Shown one piece after another: positions 28,191-37,253 of a stretch of 64,000 bases of DNA. The number at the start of each line of letters is the position of its first letter. The first letter of the stretch is position 1. The stretch covers positions 1 through 64,000 of the forward strand of contig NZ_FOOH01000004.1 of the NCBI RefSeq assembly GCF_900113135.1, given 5' to 3'. The translations under genes and the position numbers were made by a program. The notes under the pieces were generated by a model. That model had not been told where the DNA came from. It searched no databases and saw only the letters and a program-made list of their open reading frames with translations. The stretch comes from Salegentibacter agarivorans. Lineage in GTDB: Bacteria; Bacteroidota; Bacteroidia; Flavobacteriales; Flavobacteriaceae.

Positions 28191-29696
28191 TTATAATTTT
28201 GTTTTTGCCCCACTATCACGAGTCTCGTTATATAGTTTAAAAAGTGTGGCCACCTTTTCTTTATATTTTGGATCTGAAATTAAATTTTCACTTTCACGTT
28301 CTTCAACATTATCTTCAAGGTTAAAAAGTGCCGAAGGGGTTCTTGTCATTCCTGTTTTATCTTTTTTATCAAAGTCAATAATCAACTTCCATCCATCTTT
28401 GATGATAATACCTTCTTTACCTGTCCCTGCTTGAAGCATCAGGAATGGGTGAACATTTTCATCACTTTCACCTAATAGAATGGGCAATAAACTTGCTGAA
28501 TCTTTAACCACATCAGCATCTAAATCCTGGTTGGTTATATCTGCTAAAGTTGATAATATATCAATCCCAATAATCGGAACATCTGAAGTAGAATTCGCTT
28601 TTATCGTACCGGGCCACGATGCAAAAAACGGCACTCTATGACCGCCTTCATAAGGCTGGTTTTTACCCCCTCTGTAAATATCATTAGATTCGTGTCCAGA
28701 TCTTGAAGTTTCCTTTCTTTGTAGGCCACCGTTATCTGAAGTAAAAATGATAATTGTATTATCATAAATCCCCCTATCTTTTAAAGTTTGAACAAGCATT
28801 TCCATTTGAATATCAAGTTCTTTCACCATGTCCAGATGGCTAGAAGGCGTTGTGCCTGCCACACGTTTGTTATTGAGTTTATCTGAAGGGGTATGAGGTA
28901 AATGTACCGCTAAAGAGCAGTAGTACATAAAGAAAGGAGAGTCTTGCCTTTGAATGAAATCAATCGCCTTATTCACCAATAAAGGCCCCATATGATGCGG
29001 ATTCCAGGCGGAGTCACCCAATCCTTCATCTTTATCCAAGGTAACACCTATACGATCCATCTTATCTTGTGTGATTAAATCAATTTTAGAATCATCAGTT
29101 AACGGCATCCATTTTTGGTTTTCATAAACCGCATAGGGCACATCCTGAATTCCTGAGGGATAGGTAATACTATAATCAAACCCATTCTCGATGGGTCCCC
29201 GACCGGCTATTTGTTTAATATCCACATCCAACTCCAATTTAGAGCGATCACCTCTATATATTTTTGTTGTGTCGCCTTTTCTATAAAAGTCCATACCAAA
29301 ACCCCATTTTCCAAAAAATCCCGTGCTATAACCGGCATTCTTCATCACTTTGCCTAGGGTCAACTGATCGGTTTTTACAGGAGATTGCTGATACGCACCC
29401 CAAACACCCCAGGGTGCATAACTTCTGTAACTATTATTTCCCGTCATTACCGCATAACGTGTCGGAGCACATAAAGCTGCTGGAGAATGTGCATTGGTAA
29501 ACAGCATGCCTGATTTAGCTAGCTTATCCAAGGTTGGTGTTTTTAAAATAATATTATTAGAATGCATTTTTCTGTAATGTGATATATCTCCTATACCAAT
29601 ATCATCTGCCAAGACAACAATCACATTTGGTTTTTGCTGAGCGTAAATATTTACCGTACAAATCAGGCTTACTATAATTAGAATACTTTTTATCAT
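28191..29696 (-). CDS. Type I sulfatase (family S1), secreted
   Basis: A 501-residue arylsulfatase-type enzyme with a cleavable signal peptide ending near NIYAQ (residue 20). Metal ligands DD are at 31-32. The maturation site reads C76-A-P-T-R80, keeping the Cys-x-Pro-x-Arg core but with Thr where Ser is usual. GKWGFG replaces the commoner GKWH. It is the last gene of the long minus-strand operon, 202 bp after GH3. The position implies desulfation of the same galactan oligosaccharides; the sulfate position is unknown. Confidence 0.9.
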   Translation of the reverse strand: MIKSILIIVSLICTVNIYAQQKPNVIVVLADDIGIGDISHYRKMHSNNIILKTPTLDKLAKSGMLFTNAHSPAALCAPTRYAVMTGNNSYRSYAPWGVWGAYQQSPVKTDQLTLGKVMKNAGYSTGFFGKWGFGMDFYRKGDTTKIYRGDRSKLELDVDIKQIAGRGPIENGFDYSITYPSGIQDVPYAVYENQKWMPLTDDSKIDLITQDKMDRIGVTLDKDEGLGDSAWNPHHMGPLLVNKAIDFIQRQDSPFFMYYCSLAVHLPHTPSDKLNNKRVAGTTPSSHLDMVKELDIQMEMLVQTLKDRGIYDNTIIIFTSDNGGLQRKETSRSGHESNDIYRGGKNQPYEGGHRVPFFASWPGTIKANSTSDVPIIGIDILSTLADITNQDLDADVVKDSASLLPILLGESDENVHPFLMLQAGTGKEGIIIKDGWKLIIDFDKKDKTGMTRTPSALFNLEDNVEERESENLISDPKYKEKVATLFKLYNETRDSGAKTKL

Positions 29697-29898
29697 TTTA
29701 ATTAGTTTTTTATTGAATATGTATTGAACTAAGAAGTAGGGTTAACTTCTTATATTTGAGAACATATACAACTAATATGGTAGAAGATATGTTCTTAATT
29801 TATGCGGAATTATCCAAGTGAATGTTTCTTCAAAACTTAAATAGCGCTATATCCTGATTTTCATAGAATAGAAAATGCTATACTATTCCTAAGAAAGA

Positions 29899-32094
29899 TT
29901 ATTTCAATCTAATTAATATTTCCTCTGGCGTTGCTGCACCAAGTTTGTGGCTTAATTCTCCTGGTGAAGAATTCCCAACAGTAATGTTGTATTGCCCTTT
30001 TATCCAAGCCTTTTCTCCTTTCTTATTGAAGTATTTAAGATCTTCAGGATTTAGCGTAAAGCTTAGTTTTGAGGTTTTACCCTTATCAAGATTAATACGT
30101 TGAAAAGCCTTTAAACTTTTTAAGGGTAAGTTTTCTGTATTATTAATAGGGCTTATGTAAACCTGAACCACTTCTTCTATATCATAATCACCGCTATTTG
30201 ATACTTCAATGTTTATTTCGAGGCTATCATCTTTTTTAAGCGTATTCCTATTTACTACTAGGTTTTTAAAGTTTGTGTCTGAATAAGTCAGCCCAAAGCC
30301 AAATGAATATTCAGGATCTTCAGTCATGTATTTGTAAGTTCTTCCTTGCATGGAATAATCTTCGTAGGGTGGTAATTGCTCTACACTTTTCGGAAAGGTG
30401 ATTGGTAAATGCCCTGAAGGAGATATATTTCCAAAAATTACATCCGCCACGGCATTACCCCCCTGTTCCCCTGGATACCAAATTTGAAGAATAGCATCGC
30501 AGTATTCTTCCAGACCTTCAAGGGATACTGGGCTTCCACTAGCAATTACTAATACTAATGGTCCTTTTTTATTTTCAATAATTTGTTTAACATAATCAAC
30601 CTGATTTTTAGGTAGTTTTAGATCTACCTTATCTCCAACATTTTCTGCAGCTATGGCATCTACTTCCTCTCCTTCGCGATCTGCGGTAAGTCCCACTACA
30701 CAAATAGTCACGTCTGATTCTGCAGCCACATTGGGAGCCCAGTTTTTTGAATTGATATTTTTATGAAATGGCAATGCGCCGCTTCTGTAATTAAGAGACG
30801 TGCCTGGAGAAACTACATTAGTCACTCCTTCAAGAATTGTAACCATCCCCGGGCTTACTCCATAATAACTCCCCATCAACATATCGTTAGAATTTGCAAA
30901 TGGACCTGTTAAATAAGGCGTTTTGATATCTTTCTTCAGCGGCAGGATATTATTCTTATTTTTTAATAACACAATTGATTTCTGAGCAGCTTCCTTAGCC
31001 AGGGCAATATGTCTTTGATCATGAATATTTTCCGCGCCCAAATGACTGTATGGATTTTTTGTAGCGTCATCAAACATTCCCAATCTAAATCTGGTTTTAA
31101 AAAGCTGTTTAATTCTTTCATCAATCAAATCTTCATTAATAAGGCCCAGTTCTAATGCCTCTTTTAAACGAGAATAAGTAGAACCACAGTTAAGGTTAAC
31201 TCCGGCTCTCAATGCTTCGGCTGCTGCTTTTTCTGGAGTATCAACATATTTCATTTTATATGACATTCCACCTATTGCACCACAATCTGAAGTTATATAA
31301 CCATTAAAATTCCATTCGTCCCGTAATATATCCTGAATAAGAAAAGAACTTGCTGAGGAGGGCACCCCCAAAACGGCGTTATATGCAGTCATTACACCTT
31401 CTACCTTAGCATCTAACACCAGTGCTTTAAAGGCAGGCAAATAGGTTTCGTGCAGGTCTTGCAAACTAGGCTCTGCATTAAAGGTATGCCTAGACTTTTC
31501 TGGTCCCGAATGAACGGCAAAATGTTTTGCGCAAGCACCGGTTTTCAAGTAATGCTCGTTGTCACCTTGTAGTCCTCTCACAAAAGCCACTCCCATTTTT
31601 GATGTCAGATAGGGATCTTCTCCATAAGTTTCCTGTCCTCTTCCCCATCTGGGATCTCGAAAGATATTAACATTGGGTGTCCAGAAAGTTAAACCTGCGT
31701 ATTTACCCCTATTTCCCATTTGCTGAGATAGTTTATACTTCGCTCTGGCTTCAGTAGAAATCGCAGAGGCAACCCTATGGGCCAGATCTGTATCAAATGT
31801 TGCAGCAAGTCCAATTGCCTGTGGAAAAATAGTCGATTTGCCATTTCTGGCCACACCGTGCAAAGCCTCATTCCACCAGTTATACTCAGGTACTTTTAAT
31901 CTTGGTATCGCCGGAGCACTATTGGTCAATTGGCTTATTTTTTCATCTAAATTCATTTGAGATACAAGTAGTTCTACTCGTTCATCTAATGGCAGCTCTT
32001 CATCTAAAAAGGCAAAATCTGCTTCTTGAGAGACTCCTGGTTTATTGATTAGAAACAAACATACTAGAGCAATGGCTTTAATGATATATTTCAT
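29899..32094 (-). CDS. GH3 exo-glycosidase, secreted
   Basis: A 731-residue GH3 with a signal peptide (to about residue 22). It has the TIM-barrel domain (40-360), with nucleophile D270 in GYITSDCGA and the KHF motif at 190-192. The alpha/beta sandwich domain and a C-terminal fibronectin III-like domain follow. NWWNEALHGVAR is typical of the beta-xylosidase/beta-glucosidase branch. It lies 44 bp after the mutarotase gene in the same operon. Its sugar specificity cannot be assigned; a beta-linked side branch or a beta-galactoside is possible. Confidence 0.88.
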   Translation of the reverse strand: MKYIIKAIALVCLFLINKPGVSQEADFAFLDEELPLDERVELLVSQMNLDEKISQLTNSAPAIPRLKVPEYNWWNEALHGVARNGKSTIFPQAIGLAATFDTDLAHRVASAISTEARAKYKLSQQMGNRGKYAGLTFWTPNVNIFRDPRWGRGQETYGEDPYLTSKMGVAFVRGLQGDNEHYLKTGACAKHFAVHSGPEKSRHTFNAEPSLQDLHETYLPAFKALVLDAKVEGVMTAYNAVLGVPSSASSFLIQDILRDEWNFNGYITSDCGAIGGMSYKMKYVDTPEKAAAEALRAGVNLNCGSTYSRLKEALELGLINEDLIDERIKQLFKTRFRLGMFDDATKNPYSHLGAENIHDQRHIALAKEAAQKSIVLLKNKNNILPLKKDIKTPYLTGPFANSNDMLMGSYYGVSPGMVTILEGVTNVVSPGTSLNYRSGALPFHKNINSKNWAPNVAAESDVTICVVGLTADREGEEVDAIAAENVGDKVDLKLPKNQVDYVKQIIENKKGPLVLVIASGSPVSLEGLEEYCDAILQIWYPGEQGGNAVADVIFGNISPSGHLPITFPKSVEQLPPYEDYSMQGRTYKYMTEDPEYSFGFGLTYSDTNFKNLVVNRNTLKKDDSLEINIEVSNSGDYDIEEVVQVYISPINNTENLPLKSLKAFQRINLDKGKTSKLSFTLNPEDLKYFNKKGEKAWIKGQYNITVGNSSPGELSHKLGAATPEEILIRLK

Positions 32095-32138
32095 AAATAT
32101 TATCTTTATTTTAAATAGGCCAATTGGGTACCTGGTAC

Positions 32139-32495
32139 CTATTGATCTAATTTAAATATCTTTTCCAAAGGCAACCATTTTTGGCCATTTTCAGCCCAGG
32201 GTAATTTTTGCTGAAAAGTATCCATCAGCTTTTCCCATTCCTGCACCTTCGGATTAGTGGCATCCATTGCTGCTTTTTTTGCCGGGTCAAAAGTTTCATC
32301 GACTTCCATGATCATAAATAAGCGGTTGCCGGTAAGATAGATCTCCATATCTACAATGCCGGCATCTTTGATACTTGTAGTGATTTCTGGCCATGCATTA
32401 CCACTGGCATGGTATTCTTTATATTTTTCTATAAGTTGTGGGTCATCCTTTAGATCACAGGAAAAACAAAATCTTCTAATATTGCTCATTCTCAT
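32139..32495 (-). CDS. L-rhamnose/L-fucose mutarotase-like protein (RhaM family)
   Basis: A 118-residue dimeric alpha/beta-barrel protein of the RhaM (COG3254) family, which interconverts alpha and beta anomers of 6-deoxy-L-sugars. Recognisable parts are CFSCDLKDDPQLIEKYKEYH, DMEIYLTGNRLFMIMEVD and the C-terminal WAENGQKWLPLEKIFKL. It starts 6 bp after the FucP-type permease stop. L-galactose and L-fucose share ring stereochemistry, so the context suggests it prepares the correct anomer for the downstream aldo/keto reductase. Confidence 0.88.
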   Translation of the reverse strand: MRMSNIRRFCFSCDLKDDPQLIEKYKEYHASGNAWPEITTSIKDAGIVDMEIYLTGNRLFMIMEVDETFDPAKKAAMDATNPKVQEWEKLMDTFQQKLPWAENGQKWLPLEKIFKLDQ

Positions 32496-32501
32496 CTACA
32501 A

Positions 32502-33824
32502 TTAATTGGTTTGATACACTTTATAAACTTGTCTCCCATAAATACCGATTACTACAAAACATATCAACGGCAGTATAAAGGAAAAATTCACTTCAGGAAC
32601 CCCAAAAATAAGGGTGTCTACATAGCCGGGGCCGCCCAAATCCAGGATATACCCCTGTAAATAAGGCATGAAAGCACCTCCCACTATAGCCATCACAAGG
32701 AAAGCTGCACCAAATTTGGCATCCTGTCCCTGTCCTTCCAAAGCAATTCCATAAATTGTGGGGAACATGATAGACATAAAAAATGAAACACCAACTAATG
32801 AGTAAAGCCCGGTCATTCCTCCCACGAAAATTGTTATTAGTGTCAGAATAAAAGCCCCAATGGCAAAATACATCAGTAGTTTACCCGGATTCACATAGCG
32901 CATTAAAGCGGTACCAACCGCACGGCCCACGAGAAATATAACAAGGGCGGCTGCTCCATAATAAACCGCTGTAGCATTGTCTATTCCTAAGGGTTCTGCA
33001 TATTGATATATATAGGTCCAGCACATGATCTGAGCGCCCACATAAAATACCTGGGCAATTACCCCACCGGCAAATTTTTTACTTTTCCACAGTCTTTTTA
33101 CAGAATCGAAAAAATTGACTTTTGCTTCCTGTTCATTATTCCTGGGCATTTTCATAATCCCTATTATTAGAAGAAAAACCAATACCACCCCTCCAAGGAT
33201 CACATATGGGTTTCTTATGATCTCCAGGTCTGAAGTCCTGATGGCCGCTTTGGCAGTCTCCGAAAGTTGATCATAGATTACCTCGCCAGATTCTGTGGTA
33301 TCATCAGATTGTAATGCGTCTAAAATAAAGCTCCTTGCTACCAGCAAGCCTGCGATAGAACCCACCGGATTAAAAGCCTGTGCCAGGTTTAGGCGTTGAG
33401 TGGCAGTCTCAGATGCACCCATAGCAAGAATATAGGGATTGGCCGTAGTCTCTAAAAATGCCAGCCCAAAGGTGAGTATATATAAGGCCACAAGAAAAAA
33501 ACCAAAACTCTCATAGGCCGCCGCGGGAAAGAACAATAAAGCACCGGCAGCGTAAAGCGCCAGGCCTATCATGATCCCTTTTTTATATGAAAATTTATTT
33601 ACAAAAAGAGCGGCTGGGATAGCCATGGTAAAGTATCCCCCATAGAATGCAGCCTGAACCAAAGAAGCCTGGGTATTTGACAGTTCCAGCACTTTTTTAA
33701 ATGCCGAGACCATTGGATTGGTAATATCATTTGCAAAACCCCATAAAGCAAATAGGGAAGTAATCAGAATAAATGGGATGATTACCGACTTTGATACGAC
33801 CGGAATATTTTTTATTTTATTCAT
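32502..33824 (-). CDS. fucP: FucP-type sugar:proton symporter (MFS)
   Basis: A 440-residue inner-membrane transporter with about 12 hydrophobic segments. It belongs to the FucP branch of the major facilitator superfamily. Hallmarks are LWGFANDITNPMVSAFKK near the start, GYFTMAIPAALFV, and LETTANPYILAMG. E. coli FucP takes L-fucose and also accepts L-galactose, which fits this operon. It lies between the aldo/keto reductase and the mutarotase. Import of the monosaccharide released in the periplasm by GH29 is the predicted role. Confidence 0.9.
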   Translation of the reverse strand: MNKIKNIPVVSKSVIIPFILITSLFALWGFANDITNPMVSAFKKVLELSNTQASLVQAAFYGGYFTMAIPAALFVNKFSYKKGIMIGLALYAAGALLFFPAAAYESFGFFLVALYILTFGLAFLETTANPYILAMGASETATQRLNLAQAFNPVGSIAGLLVARSFILDALQSDDTTESGEVIYDQLSETAKAAIRTSDLEIIRNPYVILGGVVLVFLLIIGIMKMPRNNEQEAKVNFFDSVKRLWKSKKFAGGVIAQVFYVGAQIMCWTYIYQYAEPLGIDNATAVYYGAAALVIFLVGRAVGTALMRYVNPGKLLMYFAIGAFILTLITIFVGGMTGLYSLVGVSFFMSIMFPTIYGIALEGQGQDAKFGAAFLVMAIVGGAFMPYLQGYILDLGGPGYVDTLIFGVPEVNFSFILPLICFVVIGIYGRQVYKVYQTN

Positions 33825-33916
33825 TATCAGAATATTGAACTTTAGTCTTTATTTGATGCCCTCTATTACCAAAATACCTGTAATATCAGTTATTTTTAGC
33901 TAAGAAAATCTATCGT

Positions 33917-34876
33917 TTATTTATCCTTATTACGTATAGACAAAACACTATTGGTAATTTCATCGAAAATATCCTCTGGCAATTTACCCTCGTTCCATGC
34001 CGTAATTAAGTCTTCCAATTGGGCTTTCTTACTTGGTCCCACAACAACTCGATCGGCCTCTTCAATCGAAAATACATATCTAAAGGCCAATCTGGATATT
34101 GGAATATCATACTTTTTAGCAATATCCTTTGTCTTTAAGGCAGCATCTACATCTAAATTACTTATCCACTCATTGTTGGGTCGTTCTTCATCGTACATAT
34201 CTAATCTTCGGCCCAATAATCCCATATGCAAGGCCGAGGCTGCATAATAGGCTATATTTTCCCTTTGGATTTGAGGAATATCTTTATCAAAGGCTGTTAA
34301 ATTACAGGCGTCCAGTTTTAGGAAGCCAGATAGCACATCAAAATTCTCCTTTTTCATATAGGGATAAAAGTCTTTACTTGGATTACCTCCTATACCAAGC
34401 ATCTTGACAATACCCTCTTTTTTAATAGCCTTTAAACAATCCAGGATTTCATCCATTTTTTCTATGGGAACCAAATGCGGTTCATGTAAAAACAATAAAT
34501 CAATGCTATCTAATCCCAGAACTTCTAAACTTTCGTACACGCTTTTCCGCATAGTTTCTGGGGAGTAGTCTGTTATGCAGTCTTCGGCCTTATCTGCTCT
34601 TAAACGTCCTACCTTTGTACTAATAAATGGTTTTTCCCCAGACCATTCTTTCAATGCTTTGCCCAGGAAATATTGGGATTTATTATACGCTGGCGCAGTA
34701 TCAAAAACCCTCACATTATTTTCTAAAGCATGTAACATGGCGCCTACTGCATCCTTTTCTTCAATCGGTCTCCATACGCCTCCCAGTCCCGAACAACCAA
34801 GCACTAAACGGCTCTGATTATTGAAAAATTGACTTTTTGTATGATCTCCCTTAATATATGTTGGCTTTGTTCTCAT
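33917..34876 (-). CDS. Aldo/keto reductase, predicted L-galactose (L-fucose) 1-dehydrogenase
   Basis: A 319-residue aldo/keto reductase. The catalytic tetrad is readable as D59, Y64 (DTAPAYNKSQ), K88 (STKVG) and H131 (LFLHEPH). Family relatives include D-threo-aldose/L-fucose 1-dehydrogenase and plant L-galactose dehydrogenase, which oxidise the anomeric carbon to a lactone. It lies 11 bp after a sugar lactonase gene, so oxidation followed by lactone hydrolysis is the obvious pairing. L-galactose is the proposed substrate because of the downstream enzymes in the operon; L-fucose is the alternative. Confidence 0.8.
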   Translation of the reverse strand: MRTKPTYIKGDHTKSQFFNNQSRLVLGCSGLGGVWRPIEEKDAVGAMLHALENNVRVFDTAPAYNKSQYFLGKALKEWSGEKPFISTKVGRLRADKAEDCITDYSPETMRKSVYESLEVLGLDSIDLLFLHEPHLVPIEKMDEILDCLKAIKKEGIVKMLGIGGNPSKDFYPYMKKENFDVLSGFLKLDACNLTAFDKDIPQIQRENIAYYAASALHMGLLGRRLDMYDEERPNNEWISNLDVDAALKTKDIAKKYDIPISRLAFRYVFSIEEADRVVVGPSKKAQLEDLITAWNEGKLPEDIFDEITNSVLSIRNKDK

Positions 34877-34887
34877 TTTAAATTAAT

Positions 34888-35718
34888 TTAAAGATTATAA
34901 AATGCTTTCGCTGTTTCTCCCAATACCGCTTTCTGTTCTTCTATACCCAATTTGTCGGTATAGGTTTCCAATATTCCTTTTATTTCCGCATAGCTGCCCC
35001 CCAGTAAACATACCGGCCAGTCTGAACCAAACATGATACGTTCTGCCCCAAACCATTCAAAAATTACATCCAGATAAGGTACAAAATCATCATACTTCCA
35101 GGTATCGACATCAGCTTCGGTGACCATTCCCGAGACTTTGCAATACACATTAGCCTGGGCGGCCAGGGCTTTCATTTTTTCTCTCCACCCATCAATTTCT
35201 CCATTCTTTATATCCGGTTTGGCTATATGGTCTATCACAAATTTTTGCTTCGGAAACTTTTTTACTGTGGCCAGGGCCGCTTCCATTTGTGAAGGAAAAA
35301 TGAGGATATCGTAGGTAAAGCCATATTTCTCTAAAAGAGCTATCCCTTTTTGAAAATCTGGACGTGTCATAAAACCTATATCAGGTTCATCCTGCACCAC
35401 ATGCCGAAAGCCTTTCAGTTTAATAAATTGTTTATAATACTCCAGTCTTTTTTCAAGTTCAGGAGATCTAATATCTATCCATCCTACCACCCCTTTTATA
35501 AACTCATTTTTATCGGCGAGTTCCAGCAGAAAATTGGTTTCTTCCTCGGTTTGATCGGCCTGTACCGCTACGCAACCCGATATAGCTTCTTTCTCGTATA
35601 TGGGTTGAAGGTCCTCCGGTAAAAAATCTTTCTGAATCACCTTCATATCATCCCCAATCCAACTATGCTTTTCGGAATCATACTTCCAAAAATGCTGGTG
35701 GGCGTCAATTTTCATCAT
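34888..35718 (-). CDS. Amidohydrolase-family sugar lactonase
   Basis: The start at 35718 (MMKIDAHQHFW) is chosen; the longer in-frame start at 35754 would overlap the upstream uxaB gene. The 276-residue protein belongs to the amidohydrolase_2 family with the metal-binding DAHQH motif at the start, IDHIAKP in the middle and GSDWPV near the C-terminus. This group contains L-fuconolactonase and L-rhamnonolactonase. Between an aldose dehydrogenase and acid-sugar enzymes, it most likely opens L-galactono-lactone to L-galactonate. Confidence 0.83.
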   Translation of the reverse strand: MMKIDAHQHFWKYDSEKHSWIGDDMKVIQKDFLPEDLQPIYEKEAISGCVAVQADQTEEETNFLLELADKNEFIKGVVGWIDIRSPELEKRLEYYKQFIKLKGFRHVVQDEPDIGFMTRPDFQKGIALLEKYGFTYDILIFPSQMEAALATVKKFPKQKFVIDHIAKPDIKNGEIDGWREKMKALAAQANVYCKVSGMVTEADVDTWKYDDFVPYLDVIFEWFGAERIMFGSDWPVCLLGGSYAEIKGILETYTDKLGIEEQKAVLGETAKAFYNL

Positions 35719-35735
35719 CTCTTTATAAGGTTTAA

Positions 35736-37211
35736 TTATAAGCTTTTCAGGCACTCATGTACCCCGTTTTTTTCTATACATTCCATATGTACGGCGATAG
35801 TTTCCACCAGCCCATCATATTTGGTGAGGTCTTCCCCAAAAATCTTTGGGTTGCTCAAAGCAGTTTCCACTAGGCTATTCAAACTAATTTCTTCGGAATC
35901 TCTTCTTTCCCATAATTCGGTAAAAAACCGGATCACCTCGCTATCATCTTTCACTTCAATCTTCTTTCCGCTAAATTCTCCTTTGTAAAACCGAAGCATG
36001 CAAGACATCGAAAAAGCAATCCGTTTAGGAAATTGTTTATTTTCCGAAGCATATTCCTTAAAAGCCGGTAGCAAACGTGCCTGAAATTTTGAAGTACTGT
36101 TCAGGGAAATAGCCAGCAGATAATGTTTTAAAGTAGGATTTCTAAACCGGTCTAATACCGAATTTATAAAAGCATCTATTTCAGCTTCCTGAAAATCACT
36201 CAACGTAGGTTTAATTTCTTCCCGCAAGACTTTTTCAACATGGGTGGAAACCAGCTTATCATCCATGCTTTCCTTTACCGTCCGCAATCCCGCCAGGTAA
36301 CCGACAGGCACCAGCGAAGTATGTGCCCCGTTCAATATTCTTACTTTAAGTTCGCGGTATGATGCAAGGTCTTCAACAAACTCTACATTCAAATTAGTTT
36401 TATCAAAAGGCAGTTCATTTTTAACGGTTTCGGGCGCTTTTATAATCCAACTATGATATTCTTCCCCGGCTACCAGTAAAGGATCTTCATAACCTGTCTT
36501 TCGCTGAATTTCATCCTTCCTATTCTCAGGAAAACCAGAAACGATGCGATCTACCAGGGTACTACAGAAGTAGTTGTGATTTTCAATCCACTGCTGAAAA
36601 TCATCTCCTAAATTCCACAATTTAATATACTGTAAGACTGTTTTTAAAAGCTCTTCACCATTGTTTTCTATTAATTCACAGGGTAAAAGAATACAACCTT
36701 TATCTTCAGCTCCCTTAAAATGATCAAATCTGGCATGTAACCACAAAGTTAGTTTTGCTGGAAATTCTTTTGGAGGGGTAGCTTCAAAATCATCTGATTC
36801 AGAGAATTTAATACCAGCTTCGGTAGTGTTAGAAATAATATAGCGAATCTCTGGCTGCAGAGCGGTTTTTAAATATTCATCCCATTCGTTATAGGAATGG
36901 ATAATCCTGCTCACACAACTTATCAGTTTAACTTCAGAAAGCATTTCGCCTTCCTTTATCCCATCCAGAGCCACATGAAAAAGGCCATCCTGTTGCTTTA
37001 ATTCTTTATAATTTCCACCTTCAGTAGGTTTTACAACGATCACGCCAGCATCAAAATCGGTTTTTTCATTCAGTTCATTGATCATCCAGTCACAGAAAGC
37101 CCTTAAAAAATTACCGCCGCCAAACTGTAATACGCGTTCGGGGTATTTAATTGGATTATTTGTTGTATTCCTATTGAGTTGCTTCATTAAAAGAGTTGTC
37201 ATTTTGTTCAT
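35736..37211 (-). CDS. uxaB: Tagaturonate reductase (D-altronate oxidoreductase)
   Basis: A 491-residue NAD-dependent long-chain polyol dehydrogenase of the UxaB type. The N-terminal Rossmann motif VLQFGGGNFLRAFCDW is typical. The C-terminal helical domain has VRILNGAHTSLVPVGYL. It reduces D-tagaturonate to D-altronate. It stands 42 bp after uxaA, in the same operon. In a pure fucose pathway this enzyme would have no function, which is a main reason to prefer L-galactonate as the intermediate. The annotated start could be a few codons downstream, since several Met codons occur in the first ten residues. Confidence 0.9.
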   Translation of the reverse strand: MNKMTTLLMKQLNRNTTNNPIKYPERVLQFGGGNFLRAFCDWMINELNEKTDFDAGVIVVKPTEGGNYKELKQQDGLFHVALDGIKEGEMLSEVKLISCVSRIIHSYNEWDEYLKTALQPEIRYIISNTTEAGIKFSESDDFEATPPKEFPAKLTLWLHARFDHFKGAEDKGCILLPCELIENNGEELLKTVLQYIKLWNLGDDFQQWIENHNYFCSTLVDRIVSGFPENRKDEIQRKTGYEDPLLVAGEEYHSWIIKAPETVKNELPFDKTNLNVEFVEDLASYRELKVRILNGAHTSLVPVGYLAGLRTVKESMDDKLVSTHVEKVLREEIKPTLSDFQEAEIDAFINSVLDRFRNPTLKHYLLAISLNSTSKFQARLLPAFKEYASENKQFPKRIAFSMSCMLRFYKGEFSGKKIEVKDDSEVIRFFTELWERRDSEEISLNSLVETALSNPKIFGEDLTKYDGLVETIAVHMECIEKNGVHECLKSL

Positions 37212-37253
37212 TCTATCAGGTATTGAAAACTGTCAGATATTTGGGTGAAAATT

